A stretch of DNA of 64,000 bases, from contig JACRED010000006.1 in NCBI GenBank assembly GCA_016218415.1, positions 1-64,000 of the forward strand, given 5' to 3'. Source of the DNA: Nitrosomonadales bacterium (GTDB taxonomy: Bacteria; Pseudomonadota; Gammaproteobacteria; Burkholderiales; Gallionellaceae). This document shows positions 39,152 to 48,101 of this stretch, piece by piece. The notes under the pieces were generated by a model, which was not told where the DNA came from, made no database searches, and was given only the letters and a program-made list of their open reading frames with translations. Numbering within the stretch: the stretch's first letter is position 1; every line of letters begins with the position of its first letter. The position numbers and the translations under genes are program-made.

Positions 39152-40642
39152 TCAACCCGCCAGCGGTTGCGGCCGCGAGATGCCGAAACCCTGCGCAAAA
39201 TCGATGCCGACCTCTTTCAGTTTTGCGATGGTCTCTTCGTTTTCCACCAGTTCCGCGACCGTTTTGATGCTGGCCTTCCTTGCCACGTTGCTGATGGCCT
39301 TGAGTGTCGCCAGATCGACAGGGGCGCGCAGGATATTGAAAATGAGGCTGCCGTCGATTTTCAGGAAATCCACCTGAAATCCACGAAGCAGATCGAACAT
39401 GACCTTGTCCCGCCCGAAGCCGCTGATCGCGACACGGCAGCCGCACTGTTTCACCCGTCGCGCGAATTCGGCAACGGTTGGGGTATCCGAGGCTAGTTCC
39501 GGGTACGGTATCTCGAAGCACAGGGCGGCCCCGTTAACCTCGTGTTCCAGCAGCGTCAATTGCAGGAATTCCGGGAAGCCGGGATCACCTATGGTTGTGC
39601 TCGACACGTTGATGAAAAACATCGAGTCGGTCAGTTTGTGATGCGGCGGATCCTGGCGGGCAAGCCAATCGGTGACATGCCGCACGACCCATCGGTCCAG
39701 ATGCACCATCAGCCCGAGTTTTTCGGCCAGCGGAAAAAACGCGCCCGGCGGAATCATGCCTTCCTCTTCCTCTATCAACCGGATCAGGATTTCATAGTGT
39801 TCGGGTTCACCGGAGGCGGCTGCCAGCGGCGTGATCAGCTGGCAGTACAAGCGGAAGTCGTCCTTTTCGATCGCTGCCATGATCCGGCTTGCATCCTTTT
39901 GTCCTGCAATCTGTTCGGTGAGCGAGTCGACAAACATGTCATGGCTGGACTTTTCATCCGCATGAGCGGGTGCTCTGGATTCCGTCTGGTGAGTCAGGTG
40001 CACATCGCCGGGTGAGGTGATGTCATTGATCAGCATGTAGAACCCGGTCACTTTGCCATCCTCGCCAAGCTGGGGGATGTGTTCAATGGACAGCCGGTAG
40101 ATCGCGCCATCCGGCATGTTCTGCGTCCGTTCATAGCGGACCGGATGCCCGTCCAGGGACTGGCGCATCGTGGCTGCAGTTTCCTGATAGACCTTGGTGC
40201 CGAGCACTTCGCGAATATGCCGGCCATTGATCTGCTCCGGCCTTAAACGCAACCAGTCCAGGAAAGCGCGGTTGTGATATTGGCAGCGTCCCTCGACATC
40301 GACGAGCGCGACCATGGTCGGCACAACTTCGTCGAGCAGATGCAGTCTTGGTTTGCCGGCGGCAACTTCCTTCTCTGCTATCTTGCGCAGTTGCGCTTCG
40401 CGTTCCAGCCGGGTTTTGATTGCCGACAATTGCGCCGTGCGCCGCGTGACTACCCATTCCGCGCGCGATCTGCGGGTTGCCTCGGCAAGTATTGCGGCCA
40501 CCAGAACCCCGGTCAGAAACGTGATCCATTGCGGGCCGAGTTGGGTGAAGTAGATCGCAAAAACGAGCGCGGCTGCGGTAATAACGACAGCGAGGGCCGA
40601 GACGAATGGCCGGACGGCATGAAAGATATTGCGGGCTTGCAT
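39152..40642 (-). CDS. membrane PAS-EAL protein, probably catalytically degenerate
   Basis: A protein of about 496 residues: two N-terminal helices (about 10-55), PAS (about 105-220), EAL (about 255-495). The SD aagagga favours ATG 40642 over 40648. EAL-domain landmarks are altered: the EAL triplet reads EIL (HYEILIRL), the DDFG metal motif reads ISGFG, while FINVSS, FEIPY, LKIDG, AELVE and FGISRPQPL keep the fold. Loss of both acidic residues of DDFG argues against phosphodiesterase activity, so a c-di-GMP-binding effector or a dead regulator is more likely. It lies 63 bases after the GGDEF gene stop. Confidence 0.88.
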   Translation of the reverse strand: MQARNIFHAVRPFVSALAVVITAAALVFAIYFTQLGPQWITFLTGVLVAAILAEATRRSRAEWVVTRRTAQLSAIKTRLEREAQLRKIAEKEVAAGKPRLHLLDEVVPTMVALVDVEGRCQYHNRAFLDWLRLRPEQINGRHIREVLGTKVYQETAATMRQSLDGHPVRYERTQNMPDGAIYRLSIEHIPQLGEDGKVTGFYMLINDITSPGDVHLTHQTESRAPAHADEKSSHDMFVDSLTEQIAGQKDASRIMAAIEKDDFRLYCQLITPLAAASGEPEHYEILIRLIEEEEGMIPPGAFFPLAEKLGLMVHLDRWVVRHVTDWLARQDPPHHKLTDSMFFINVSSTTIGDPGFPEFLQLTLLEHEVNGAALCFEIPYPELASDTPTVAEFARRVKQCGCRVAISGFGRDKVMFDLLRGFQVDFLKIDGSLIFNILRAPVDLATLKAISNVARKASIKTVAELVENEETIAKLKEVGIDFAQGFGISRPQPLAG

Positions 40643-40705
40643 TTTCATTCCTCTTTTCAGCGAGTGAGCCTGCGCGGGAATGACAGATTAAAGGGTAGTC
40701 CGGGT

Positions 40706-42583
40706 TTAAACAATCTCCCCGCACAAGCGGATGCAGTTTTTCCCCGAGCTTTTGGCCTGATACATGGCGCTGTCGGCCCGGGTGATCAGTATCTGGGGAT
40801 CCATCCCATTGTCGGGATACAGGCTGATGCCGATGCTGCTGGAGAGCGAGAGGGTCTTGCCGGCAAGCTTCAGGGGTAAGGCAAGTTCTGACAGGATCTT
40901 TTCGGCAACGGATACCGCATCGCTGACATCGGCGATCTCGCTCAGCAACACCACGAACTCATCGCCGCCCAGGCGCGACAGGGTGTCGTCCTGACGCACG
41001 CAGCCGGCTATCCTGTGCGCGGCGGTCATCAGCACCTTGTCGCCGTTCTCATGGCCCAGCGTGTCGTTGATCTCCTTGAAGAAATCCAGATCCAGAAACA
41101 GCACCGCGACCATACGCTCATAACGTTTGGCACGCGCCAGCGCGTGTTCGATGCGATCCACCAGCCGCCGCCGGTTGGGCAGGCCGGTGAGCGTGTCGTG
41201 GTAGGCGAGATGGGCATGCTGTTCGGCCAGTTTTTTCTCGGTGATGTCGCGGGCGACACCGAGGAAGAGTTTTTCTCCCGCGGATTCGATCAGCCGAACG
41301 TTGATCTCCACCGGCAGCGTGCCGCCATCCTTGCGCAGGTGGACCGATTCGAAGGTGACTTGTCCGTGCAGCGCAATCATGTCCAAACGCATATGGAGTC
41401 CTTGGGCATATTCCGGGCTGAGCAAAACGCGCAGATTCATGGCTCGCATTTCCTGTTGCGTGTAGTCATGCACCCGGCAGGCGGTTTCGTTGGCATAGCA
41501 GATATTGCCTTGCTGATCGACCAGGAACACCGAGTCGTTCACGCTGTCCAGCAACAGGGCTTTCAGGCGGATTTCTTCCTCCGCGCGCTTGCGCGCGCTG
41601 ATGTCGCGCAGGAAAGAGAAAAAGTGTCCGCCATTCGCGGCTATAAAATTGACACTGACCTCGATATCGATGAGATGTCCGTCCTTGCAGCGATGCCTCG
41701 TCTCGAAGCGGTCGCTGCCGCAGGCCATCACTTTCTGGACGTGGCGTGCGGTTTCCTCGGGCGTTTCAGAGGCTTCCAGATCACTGATGTGCATCGCCAG
41801 CAATTCTTCGCGGGAATAGCCCGACAACTGGCATGCGGCATCGTTCACGTCCAGCAGTTGGCCCTGAGCGTCTATCAGCCAGAAGCCGTCCAGTGCGGCG
41901 CGCACGATGGTCTTGTAGCGCTCTTCCTCGTTTTCGCGCAGCTTTTGCGCGAGGCATTGTTTTTCAATCAGGATGGAAACTTGAGCCGCAATCTGCATAA
42001 AAAGCCGCTGATGCAGGTGCTGATAGGTGTTCTTCTGGCGGCTGGTGAAGAACAGGAAGCCGATGGGTCTGCCCTGCGCGACCAGCGGGCAGGCAAAGTT
42101 GGAGCGCATGCCTTCCTTGACCATCAGTTGCGTGGCACGTGAATCCGGATATTCGGCCAGATAGGCTTCGAGGTCGTTCAGGATGCGCGGCTGGCCGGTC
42201 GCCAGGACTTGCCGCAGGCTGCTGTTGCCGAGCGGGGCTGAATAACCGCGCTGCAAGATGACCTCGTTCGCATCCGAGCGCAGCCAGTGCTGGGTGAGCG
42301 TGGTTCGATCCTCGCTCACCAGCGCCAGCCCCATGCGGTTGTAGGGGATGATGGAATGAAACCGGTCGTAGATGCGATCCAGAATATCGTCCACCAGCAG
42401 GCCGGATGAAACGTCGTGCATGATGGATTGCAGCAGGTCGGTTTCGGTGCACTTCTGCTCCAGCGTCGCGGCGAGTTTGCGCAACTCGATGCCCAGCGGA
42501 TCGGATGCGGCATCGGCAGGGAATGCGGGTGAAAAGTTGCCGTCCTGCATCGCGCGGATGACTGCCAGATATTGATTATTCAT
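40706..42583 (-). CDS. GAF-PAS-PAS diguanylate cyclase
   Basis: A 625-residue cytoplasmic diguanylate cyclase making c-di-GMP from two GTP. GAF about 45-195, PAS about 205-325, PAS about 330-450, GGDEF about 460-620. The active site GGDEF is intact near residues 539-543, and an inhibitory I-site RQDD sits five residues before it, so product feedback is expected. The GGDEF domain opens with the standard YHDTLTGLPNRRRL. No membrane helix is seen. It is the cyclase of the signalling island, upstream of the degenerate EAL gene on the same strand. Confidence 0.95.
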   Translation of the reverse strand: MNNQYLAVIRAMQDGNFSPAFPADAASDPLGIELRKLAATLEQKCTETDLLQSIMHDVSSGLLVDDILDRIYDRFHSIIPYNRMGLALVSEDRTTLTQHWLRSDANEVILQRGYSAPLGNSSLRQVLATGQPRILNDLEAYLAEYPDSRATQLMVKEGMRSNFACPLVAQGRPIGFLFFTSRQKNTYQHLHQRLFMQIAAQVSILIEKQCLAQKLRENEEERYKTIVRAALDGFWLIDAQGQLLDVNDAACQLSGYSREELLAMHISDLEASETPEETARHVQKVMACGSDRFETRHRCKDGHLIDIEVSVNFIAANGGHFFSFLRDISARKRAEEEIRLKALLLDSVNDSVFLVDQQGNICYANETACRVHDYTQQEMRAMNLRVLLSPEYAQGLHMRLDMIALHGQVTFESVHLRKDGGTLPVEINVRLIESAGEKLFLGVARDITEKKLAEQHAHLAYHDTLTGLPNRRRLVDRIEHALARAKRYERMVAVLFLDLDFFKEINDTLGHENGDKVLMTAAHRIAGCVRQDDTLSRLGGDEFVVLLSEIADVSDAVSVAEKILSELALPLKLAGKTLSLSSSIGISLYPDNGMDPQILITRADSAMYQAKSSGKNCIRLCGEIV

Positions 42584-42677
42584 GATGTCTGCTGCGCTGG
42601 TTAATGTGCTTTTTCATACTCATTGTTTCTTCCATCGACTCATGCGGCTCAAGATGCCCGAAATAGCAGCATGACTG

Positions 42678-43067
42678 TCATTTTTCCGCAACCGGTATTT
42701 TTTTGGTTTTACTGCTTGGTCGCCTGGGCGGCGCGTCAGGATGATGAACAATATGCTCGATGATCCTGGTAAGTTGGGCCGTTAACGTCTTGCAGGTGGA
42801 GGCGCTTAAACGCAGTTCGACAGAGCGCAGGTCGTCGGCTGACGCGAACTTCTCCACCATGCCATTGCGTACCAGACCGCTCAGGTATCTGCGTACCGTC
42901 GCCTGCGAGGCGATCTTGAGCAGCATGAGCTGTTTCAATGTCAGCGGACATCCTTCTTCCTGGTGGTAGCCGATCTCGATAAGAATGTCGAAATCCTTGT
43001 AAGTCTTGATGCCCGGGATTTCACTCAGGACAGATTTGACCTTTTTGAATTTATTGAATGTGGTCAT
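42678..43067 (-). CDS. MarR-like winged-helix regulator
   Basis: A 129-residue protein with a predicted winged helix. Residues about 40-95 carry the helix-turn-helix LTLKQLMLLKIASQATVRRY followed by LSGLVRNGMVEKF and a wing DDLRSVELRLSA. The N and C termini are basic, the latter PPRRPSSKTKKIPVAEK. It lies upstream of the GGDEF gene on the same strand and may regulate the island. An operator was not identified. Confidence 0.75.
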   Translation of the reverse strand: MTTFNKFKKVKSVLSEIPGIKTYKDFDILIEIGYHQEEGCPLTLKQLMLLKIASQATVRRYLSGLVRNGMVEKFASADDLRSVELRLSASTCKTLTAQLTRIIEHIVHHPDAPPRRPSSKTKKIPVAEK

Positions 43068-43133
43068 GTTTTAACGGCACTCCCGTGAGATTTAACGAAC
43101 CGTAACGGCTTGTCGAGACTTGTTCAACAATAA

Positions 43134-43319
43134 TTAGACGTCAAAATGAACACGATTTCCCGCTGCGAGAGGCGAGTATGGAAAAGCAGGAGACGATTGG
43201 AGCATGCGCGGCAAACAGGGCCTGTCTGATTTGTGGCGCGGGCGAACAAAGAATATCTCCGTCGGGCGGGAAGCGGGGCGCTGATTGCCTGAGTGAGTCG
43301 GCAGGGGTGAGGTTTCCAT
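43134..43319 (-). CDS. possible small protein, 61 residues
   Basis: The ATG at 43319 has a perfect SD (aggagg) 8 bases upstream, rare enough to note. The translated product (start METSPLPTHSGNQRPASRPT) is proline- and arginine-rich with no recognised domain or membrane helix. It lies alone in the gap between the MarR-like and lolD genes. Amino-acid composition is not convincing, so it may be a leader or a spurious ORF. Confidence 0.35.
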   Translation of the reverse strand: METSPLPTHSGNQRPASRPTEIFFVRPRHKSDRPCLPRMLQSSPAFPYSPLAAGNRVHFDV

Positions 43320-43382
43320 GATGGTGTCCTCCTGGAAAGTGATGCGGCCTGTCATTTTCGGCAGCGCCTCCACGGGGAGAGG

Positions 43383-44105
43383 TCAGGCTGCCTCTAATAC
43401 TCCATCAACCAACCTTAATTGTTTTTCCATTCTACTCGCCAATTCGAGGTCGTGGGTGACGACGATGAAACTGGTGTTGAATTGATCGTTGAGTTTTTGC
43501 ATCAATTCGAACAGGGCGTGCGCGCTGTTGCGATCCAGGTTGCCGGTGGGTTCGTCGGCCAGCACGCAGGCCGGTTCGGTCACCAGCGCGCGCGCCACGG
43601 CGGCGCGCTGGCGCTCTCCGCCCGACAATTCGGCGGGGTGATGATGCAGGCGTTGCGACAGCCCAACCTGCTCCAGCATCGCGGCGGCGCGCGGATGTGC
43701 CTCGGCCGGTTTCATGCCGCGTATCAGCAGCGGCATCGCGACGTTTTCCAGAGCGGTGAATTCCGGCAGCAGGTGATGGAACTGGTATACGAAGCCGAGC
43801 GAGCGGTTGCGCAGCTCGCCGCGCTGCGTCTCGTCCGTGCTGTGCACTTCCTGGCCCAGTATGCTCACCTCGCCGCCACTGGCGTCGTCCAGCCCGCCGA
43901 GCAGATGCAGCAGGGTGCTCTTGCCGGAGCCCGACGCGCCGACGATGGCGATGCGTTCGCCCCTCCGTACTTCGAGGTTGACGCCCCTGAGCACCGGCAC
44001 ATTCAGCTTGCCCAGCTTGTAAGTCTTGCTCAATTCGCGGCAGGAAATGACCGTCTCATCCCTTGCGTCTTGCGCCTTGCGCCTTGTTTCCGGATTGTTA
44101 TTCAT
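43383..44105 (-). CDS. lolD: lipoprotein-releasing ABC transporter ATPase LolD
   Basis: Energises extraction of lipoproteins from the inner membrane for LolA. Within 240 residues: Walker [10 protein letters not shown], the LolD-typical Q-loop [18 protein letters not shown], signature [14 protein letters not shown] and Walker [13 protein letters not shown]. The first 17 residues ([17 protein letters not shown]) are encoded by a tandem-repeat-like string (44061-44087) and extend the usual start; a downstream non-ATG start is possible. It overlaps the lolC stop by 8 bases. Confidence 0.96.
   Translation of the reverse strand: MNNNPETRRKAQDARDETVISCRELSKTYKLGKLNVPVLRGVNLEVRRGERIAIVGASGSGKSTLLHLLGGLDDASGGEVSILGQEVHSTDETQRGELRNRSLGFVYQFHHLLPEFTALENVAMPLLIRGMKPAEAHPRAAAMLEQVGLSQRLHHHPAELSGGERQRAAVARALVTEPACVLADEPTGNLDRNSAHALFELMQKLNDQFNTSFIVVTHDLELASRMEKQLRLVDGVLEAA
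44061..44087. repeat. short tandem cttgcg(t/c) repeat at the lolD 5' end
   Basis: The plus strand reads ccttgcgtcttgcgccttgc followed by gccttg, near-identical 7-base units. They are translated in the lolD N terminus (minus strand). Confidence 0.6.
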
Positions 44106-45342
44106 AGCGCAGCGCCTCCGCCGGTTGCGTCTTCGACGCGCGGTAACTCGGGTACAGCGTCGCCAGCAGGCTGATCAGGAAAGACAGGCCGGACACCATC
44201 ATGACCTCTGGGTAGCGCAGGTCGGACGGCAGTTCGCTGATGTAATACACGTCCTTGGCGAGGAACTGCACGCCGAACAGGTGCTCGATGAACGGCACGA
44301 CCACGTCCAGATTGAGCGCCAGCGCGATGCCGCTGATGCTGCCGAGCAGGGTGCCGATCACGCCGATCACCACGCCCTGCACGATGAAGATCTTCATGAT
44401 GCTGCGCGGCGATGCGCCCAGCGTGCGCAGGATCGCGATGTCCGCCTGCTTGTCGGTGACCGCCATCACCAGCGTGGAGACGATGTTGAACGCCGCCACC
44501 GCGACGATCAGCGACAGGATGATGAACATCATCTTCTTTTCCATCTGCACCGCGCGGAAGTAGTTGCTGTTCTGGTGCGTCCAGTCGTTGGCGTACAGTT
44601 CGTCCGGCAACCGGCTTTGCAGCTCCGCCGCCACGACAGGCGCGAGATCGATGTCGCGCAACTTTGCGCTGATGCCGGTCACCGCATCGCCGAGCTGGAA
44701 CAGCTTTTGCGCATCGACTATGTTGATCAGCGCGAGGCTATTGTCGTAAGGCGCCATGCCGATCTCGAAGATGCCCGCCACGCGGAACTGCTTGAGGCGC
44801 GGCATCATGCCGGCGGGCGTGATCTGCCCCTGCGGGGCGATCAGCATGATTTTGTCGTTGAGCCGCACACCCAGCGTGCGCGCCAGATCGGAGCCGAGCA
44901 CGATGGCGAAATCGCCGCTGCGCAACGCATCCAGCGAGCCGGCTTTGATCTTGTTGGCAAGCTCGGTGATCGCGGTTTCGCGCGCCGGATCAATCCCGCG
45001 CACCATCACGCCCTGCACGCTCTGCCCGAACGACAACATGCCCTGGCCCGATACATAGGGCGCGGCGGCGGCGACCTGGGGATGCTGTGCCGCCTGGCTC
45101 ATGACAGCCTGCCAGCCGCTCATCCTGCCGCCCTCCGCGACCACCTCCAGATGCGGCGACGCGCCCAGCATTCGTGCGCGGATCTCTTTCTGAAAGCCGT
45201 TCATCACCGACAGCACCACGATCAGCGCCATCACGCCCAGCGCCATGCCCAGCATGGAGATCAGCGAAATGAACGATATGAAATGGTTGCGCCGCTTGGC
45301 GCGGGTGTAGCGCAGACCGATGAAGAGTTCGTAAGGTTGCAA
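44098..45342 (-). CDS. lolC: lipoprotein-releasing ABC transporter permease LolC/LolF
   Basis: Inner-membrane permease of the Lol system. The conserved start [20 protein letters not shown] lies next to a TTG at 45342, giving 414 residues; the ORF-track ATG (45444) would overlap the divergent gene and adds an atypical leader. TM1 follows ([20 protein letters not shown]), then a periplasmic domain with the Hook-like loop, and three C-terminal helices. Only one permease gene accompanies lolD, so a LolF-like homodimer is plausible, although a lolE elsewhere cannot be excluded. Confidence 0.93.
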   Translation of the reverse strand: MQPYELFIGLRYTRAKRRNHFISFISLISMLGMALGVMALIVVLSVMNGFQKEIRARMLGASPHLEVVAEGGRMSGWQAVMSQAAQHPQVAAAAPYVSGQGMLSFGQSVQGVMVRGIDPARETAITELANKIKAGSLDALRSGDFAIVLGSDLARTLGVRLNDKIMLIAPQGQITPAGMMPRLKQFRVAGIFEIGMAPYDNSLALINIVDAQKLFQLGDAVTGISAKLRDIDLAPVVAAELQSRLPDELYANDWTHQNSNYFRAVQMEKKMMFIILSLIVAVAAFNIVSTLVMAVTDKQADIAILRTLGASPRSIMKIFIVQGVVIGVIGTLLGSISGIALALNLDVVVPFIEHLFGVQFLAKDVYYISELPSDLRYPEVMMVSGLSFLISLLATLYPSYRASKTQPAEALRYE

Positions 45343-45429
45343 GGCGGGTAACGGGTAATGGGGAAGACTGGCATAAGTGTGCCACAACCGCGCAGAGGAT
45401 GACAGTTTGTTAAATGTTAAACTCGCACA

Positions 45430-46479
45430 ATGAAAAACGTCCATCTGCTCATACCCGATTTATTCCTTCCCAAAGACATTGCCTCCGGAGTAACCAAGGG
45501 TCTGGATTTACCCGCGCTGGAGAAGTTGCTGGCGCGCGGCGTTTTGATTGGCTCGGACCCTTCGACAGAACTAAGCCCTTCGACAAGCTCAGGGCGAACG
45601 GTGGAGGCTCTGGAAAACTATCTGTGCGAATTATTTGGCGTGAAGTGTGCAGCGGATGCGCCGATCGCGCCTGTCGGTGCCGCATTCGACGGCTTGGCCG
45701 CGGGATGCTGGTTGCGCGCCGACCCGGTGCATCTGCATCTGGATCAGAGCAGGATGTTGTTGAATGAGGTGTCGATTTCCGGAGTGGAAGCTGCTGCTTT
45801 GTGCGCGGGCATGAACGAATATTTTTCCGGGCAGGGGATGCAGTTCTTTGCGCCGCATCCGCAACGCTGGTATGTGCGGACGGATAAGCTGCCGCGCATT
45901 CGTACCGTTCCTCTTGCGCAGGTGATCGGCGAGGATGTGCGCGCGGAGCTGCCCGGCGGCGAGGATGCCGGTCGCTGGCACGGAGTGTTCAACGAGATTC
46001 AGATGTTGTTGCACTCGCATCCGGTCAACGAGGCACGCGAGGCGCGCGGCGCATCGCCGGTCAACAGCGTGTGGTTGTGGGGAGGCGGATGCAGCGGGGA
46101 TGTCGCGCCGCAAAAGAATTACGACAGCGTGAGTTCGGACGACGTTCTGCCGGAGATGTTCGCCGCAGCTGCGGGGATACCGTTTGCGGTATGGTCGGGG
46201 CAGTGGCGCGCAGGGTCGGAGGGCAGGCAGTTGCTGGTGTGGACCGGATTGCGGACGGCCTTGCAGCGGGGCGATCTGGCCGCCTGGCGCGCCGCCTTGC
46301 AGGATTTTGAAGCGGGCTATGCGCAGCCGCTATGGCAGGCGTTGCGCTCCGGAAAAATCGGGCGATTGCATATCGATGTTCCGTGCGGGACTAACGTCCG
46401 GCATGTGCGGTTGTCGCGCGGCGATACATGGGCTTTCTGGCGGCGAGCCAAGCCGCTTTCCCGCTATTCAATGATGTAG
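45430..46479 (+). CDS. RpfE-type/phosphoglycerate mutase-like protein
   Basis: A 349-residue cytoplasmic protein of the COG4255-like family, often called RpfE-type regulatory protein, distantly related to metal-dependent phosphoglycerate mutases. N terminus MKNVHLLIPDLFLPKDIASG. Motifs CWLRADPVHLHLDQSRMLL and SVWLWGGGCSGDVAPQ (part) are typical. Residues about 43-57 are a translated family-A repeat (PSTELSPSTSSGRTV), inserted in frame between LLARGVLIGSD and the following helix. Biochemical role unknown. It starts divergently from lolC. Confidence 0.8.
   Translation: MKNVHLLIPDLFLPKDIASGVTKGLDLPALEKLLARGVLIGSDPSTELSPSTSSGRTVEALENYLCELFGVKCAADAPIAPVGAAFDGLAAGCWLRADPVHLHLDQSRMLLNEVSISGVEAAALCAGMNEYFSGQGMQFFAPHPQRWYVRTDKLPRIRTVPLAQVIGEDVRAELPGGEDAGRWHGVFNEIQMLLHSHPVNEAREARGASPVNSVWLWGGGCSGDVAPQKNYDSVSSDDVLPEMFAAAAGIPFAVWSGQWRAGSEGRQLLVWTGLRTALQRGDLAAWRAALQDFEAGYAQPLWQALRSGKIGRLHIDVPCGTNVRHVRLSRGDTWAFWRRAKPLSRYSMM
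45558..45601. repeat. family A repeat inside the RpfE-like gene
   Basis: Two cccttcgaca-type units in direct order, the second complete (gacaagctcagggcgaacgg). In frame, so the gene stays open. Confidence 0.85.
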
Positions 46480-46521
46480 AATGTCCGCACATACCTGCCG
46501 GACTACGCATAAGGAGCTGCC

Positions 46522-48054
46522 GTGTTTTTCTGGGATAGCGTAATTCAGTTTTTCTGGCGCGAGGAATCGCTGCCGGTGCTGGCCATCGTGCTGGGCGTGG
46601 CTTTTCTGTTGTTCCATTTTCTCAAGGAAGAGCGCAAGAGCGTTATCAATACGCTGGGCTTCTTTTTCACCTGTCTGGTCGGGCAGTTCATCAGCGGGGT
46701 GGTCCATGCGCTGCAGTTCTCCACCATTGCGGGCGTGTTGCATGAGGCCTTTACCATTGGCGCCGGGATCGCGCTGATCCGTCTGTGCGGGCTGCTGATA
46801 TTCCGCATTGTGCTGCCGCGGGCGCACCTGTCACCGCCGCGCATCACCGAGGATATTTTCGTCATCATCGCCTACATCGCATGGGGGCTGGTGCGGCTGC
46901 GCTATGCCGGCCTGGATTTGGGCAGCATCGTTGCGACCTCGGCGATGATCACCGCCGTGGTGGCGTTTGCGATGCAGGATACGCTGGGCAATATCCTCGG
47001 CGGCCTGGCCTTGCAGCTGGACAATTCCATCGAGATCGGCGACTGGATCAAGGTGGATGATGTGACCGGACGGGTGGTGGATATACGCTGGCGTTCGACG
47101 CTGGTGGAGACGCGCAACTGGGAAACGGTGGTGTTCCCGAACAGCCAGTTGATGAAGAACAAGTTTCTGGTGCTGGGCCGCCGCACCGATCAGCCTGTGC
47201 AGCAGCGCCGCTGGATATGGTTCGCGGTCAGCCTCGACACCACGCCGACCAGGGTGGTCGGCGCGGTGGAGGGCGCCATCCTGCAGGCGGAAATCAACAA
47301 TGTGGCCAGGAAACCCGAGCCGAGTTGCGTGCTGATGGAGATGGACAAGGGGTGCGCCCGCTACGCGTTGCGCTACTGGCTGACCGATCTTGCGGCCGAT
47401 GACCCGACCGATGCGGCGGTGCGCTGGCACGTCTATACGGCTTTGGAGCGCGCCGGCATCAAGCTCACGGTGGAGGAGCAGAATGTCCATTTCATCAAGG
47501 AAAATGAAAAGCACGAGGAGGCGGTCCGGCAGCGCGAATTGTCGCTGCGCATCAAGACGCTCAAACGCGTCGATCTGTTTGCGCAGATGACTTCCGACGA
47601 ATTGTACAAGCTGGCGGAACGTCTCAAATACGCCCCGTTTGCCAAGGGCAATGTGATCGCCAGGCAGGGGACACCCTCGCAGCACTGGCTGTACATCATC
47701 ATCAGCGGCGAAACGGAGGTCTATCTCGAGGCGCCGAACGGCGAGAAGCGTATTCTCAACGTGCTGGCCAAAGGCGATTTCTTCGGCGAAATGAGCCTGA
47801 TGACCGGCGCGCCGCGCGCCGCTTCGGTGATCGCCAAGACGGATGTCGAGTGCTATCGCCTTGACAAGGAGTCATTCGAGGAGATATTGCTGGGGCGCCC
47901 GTCGATTGCCGATGAAGTCGCGCACATCCTGGTTACCCGCCGCACCCAGCTGGACAGCGCGCTGCAAAATCTGGATGAGGAGGCGCTGCACAAGGAGATA
48001 CATCATCGCCAGAACGAAGTGCTGGCGACCGTCAAGCGATTCTTCGGTTTGTAG
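46522..48054 (+). CDS. MscS-family channel with C-terminal cyclic-nucleotide-binding domain
   Basis: A 510-residue inner-membrane channel starting at GTG 46522 with SD aaggag. Three N-terminal helix regions lead to an MscS pore segment (SAMITAVVAFAMQDTLGNIL) and the MscS beta domain (IEIGDWIKVDDVTGRVVDIR). From about residue 365 a cNMP domain begins (VDLFAQMTSDELYKLAERLK), with the phosphate-binding cassette FFGEMSLMTGAPRAASV, whose Gly-Glu and Arg contacts are present. Such fusions are known as bacterial cyclic-nucleotide-gated MscS relatives; ligand and gating are inferred. Confidence 0.93.
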   Translation: MFFWDSVIQFFWREESLPVLAIVLGVAFLLFHFLKEERKSVINTLGFFFTCLVGQFISGVVHALQFSTIAGVLHEAFTIGAGIALIRLCGLLIFRIVLPRAHLSPPRITEDIFVIIAYIAWGLVRLRYAGLDLGSIVATSAMITAVVAFAMQDTLGNILGGLALQLDNSIEIGDWIKVDDVTGRVVDIRWRSTLVETRNWETVVFPNSQLMKNKFLVLGRRTDQPVQQRRWIWFAVSLDTTPTRVVGAVEGAILQAEINNVARKPEPSCVLMEMDKGCARYALRYWLTDLAADDPTDAAVRWHVYTALERAGIKLTVEEQNVHFIKENEKHEEAVRQRELSLRIKTLKRVDLFAQMTSDELYKLAERLKYAPFAKGNVIARQGTPSQHWLYIIISGETEVYLEAPNGEKRILNVLAKGDFFGEMSLMTGAPRAASVIAKTDVECYRLDKESFEEILLGRPSIADEVAHILVTRRTQLDSALQNLDEEALHKEIHHRQNEVLATVKRFFGL

Positions 48055-48077
48055 TATCATCGCGCCGTTTTTATAAT
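48049..48077 (+). promoter_or_regulatory. accA promoter
   Basis: TTGTAG, a 17-base spacer and a consensus TATAAT (48072-48077), 24 bases before the accA ATG. The -35 overlaps the channel gene stop. Confidence 0.75.
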
Positions 48078-48101
48078 GGTCGTGACACGTAGAGGTTAAT
48101 C

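Noticed and set aside
45343-45444. N-terminal extension of lolC to the ATG at 45444
   Set aside because: It overlaps the divergent gene start, and family alignment in memory places the start near [15 protein letters not shown].
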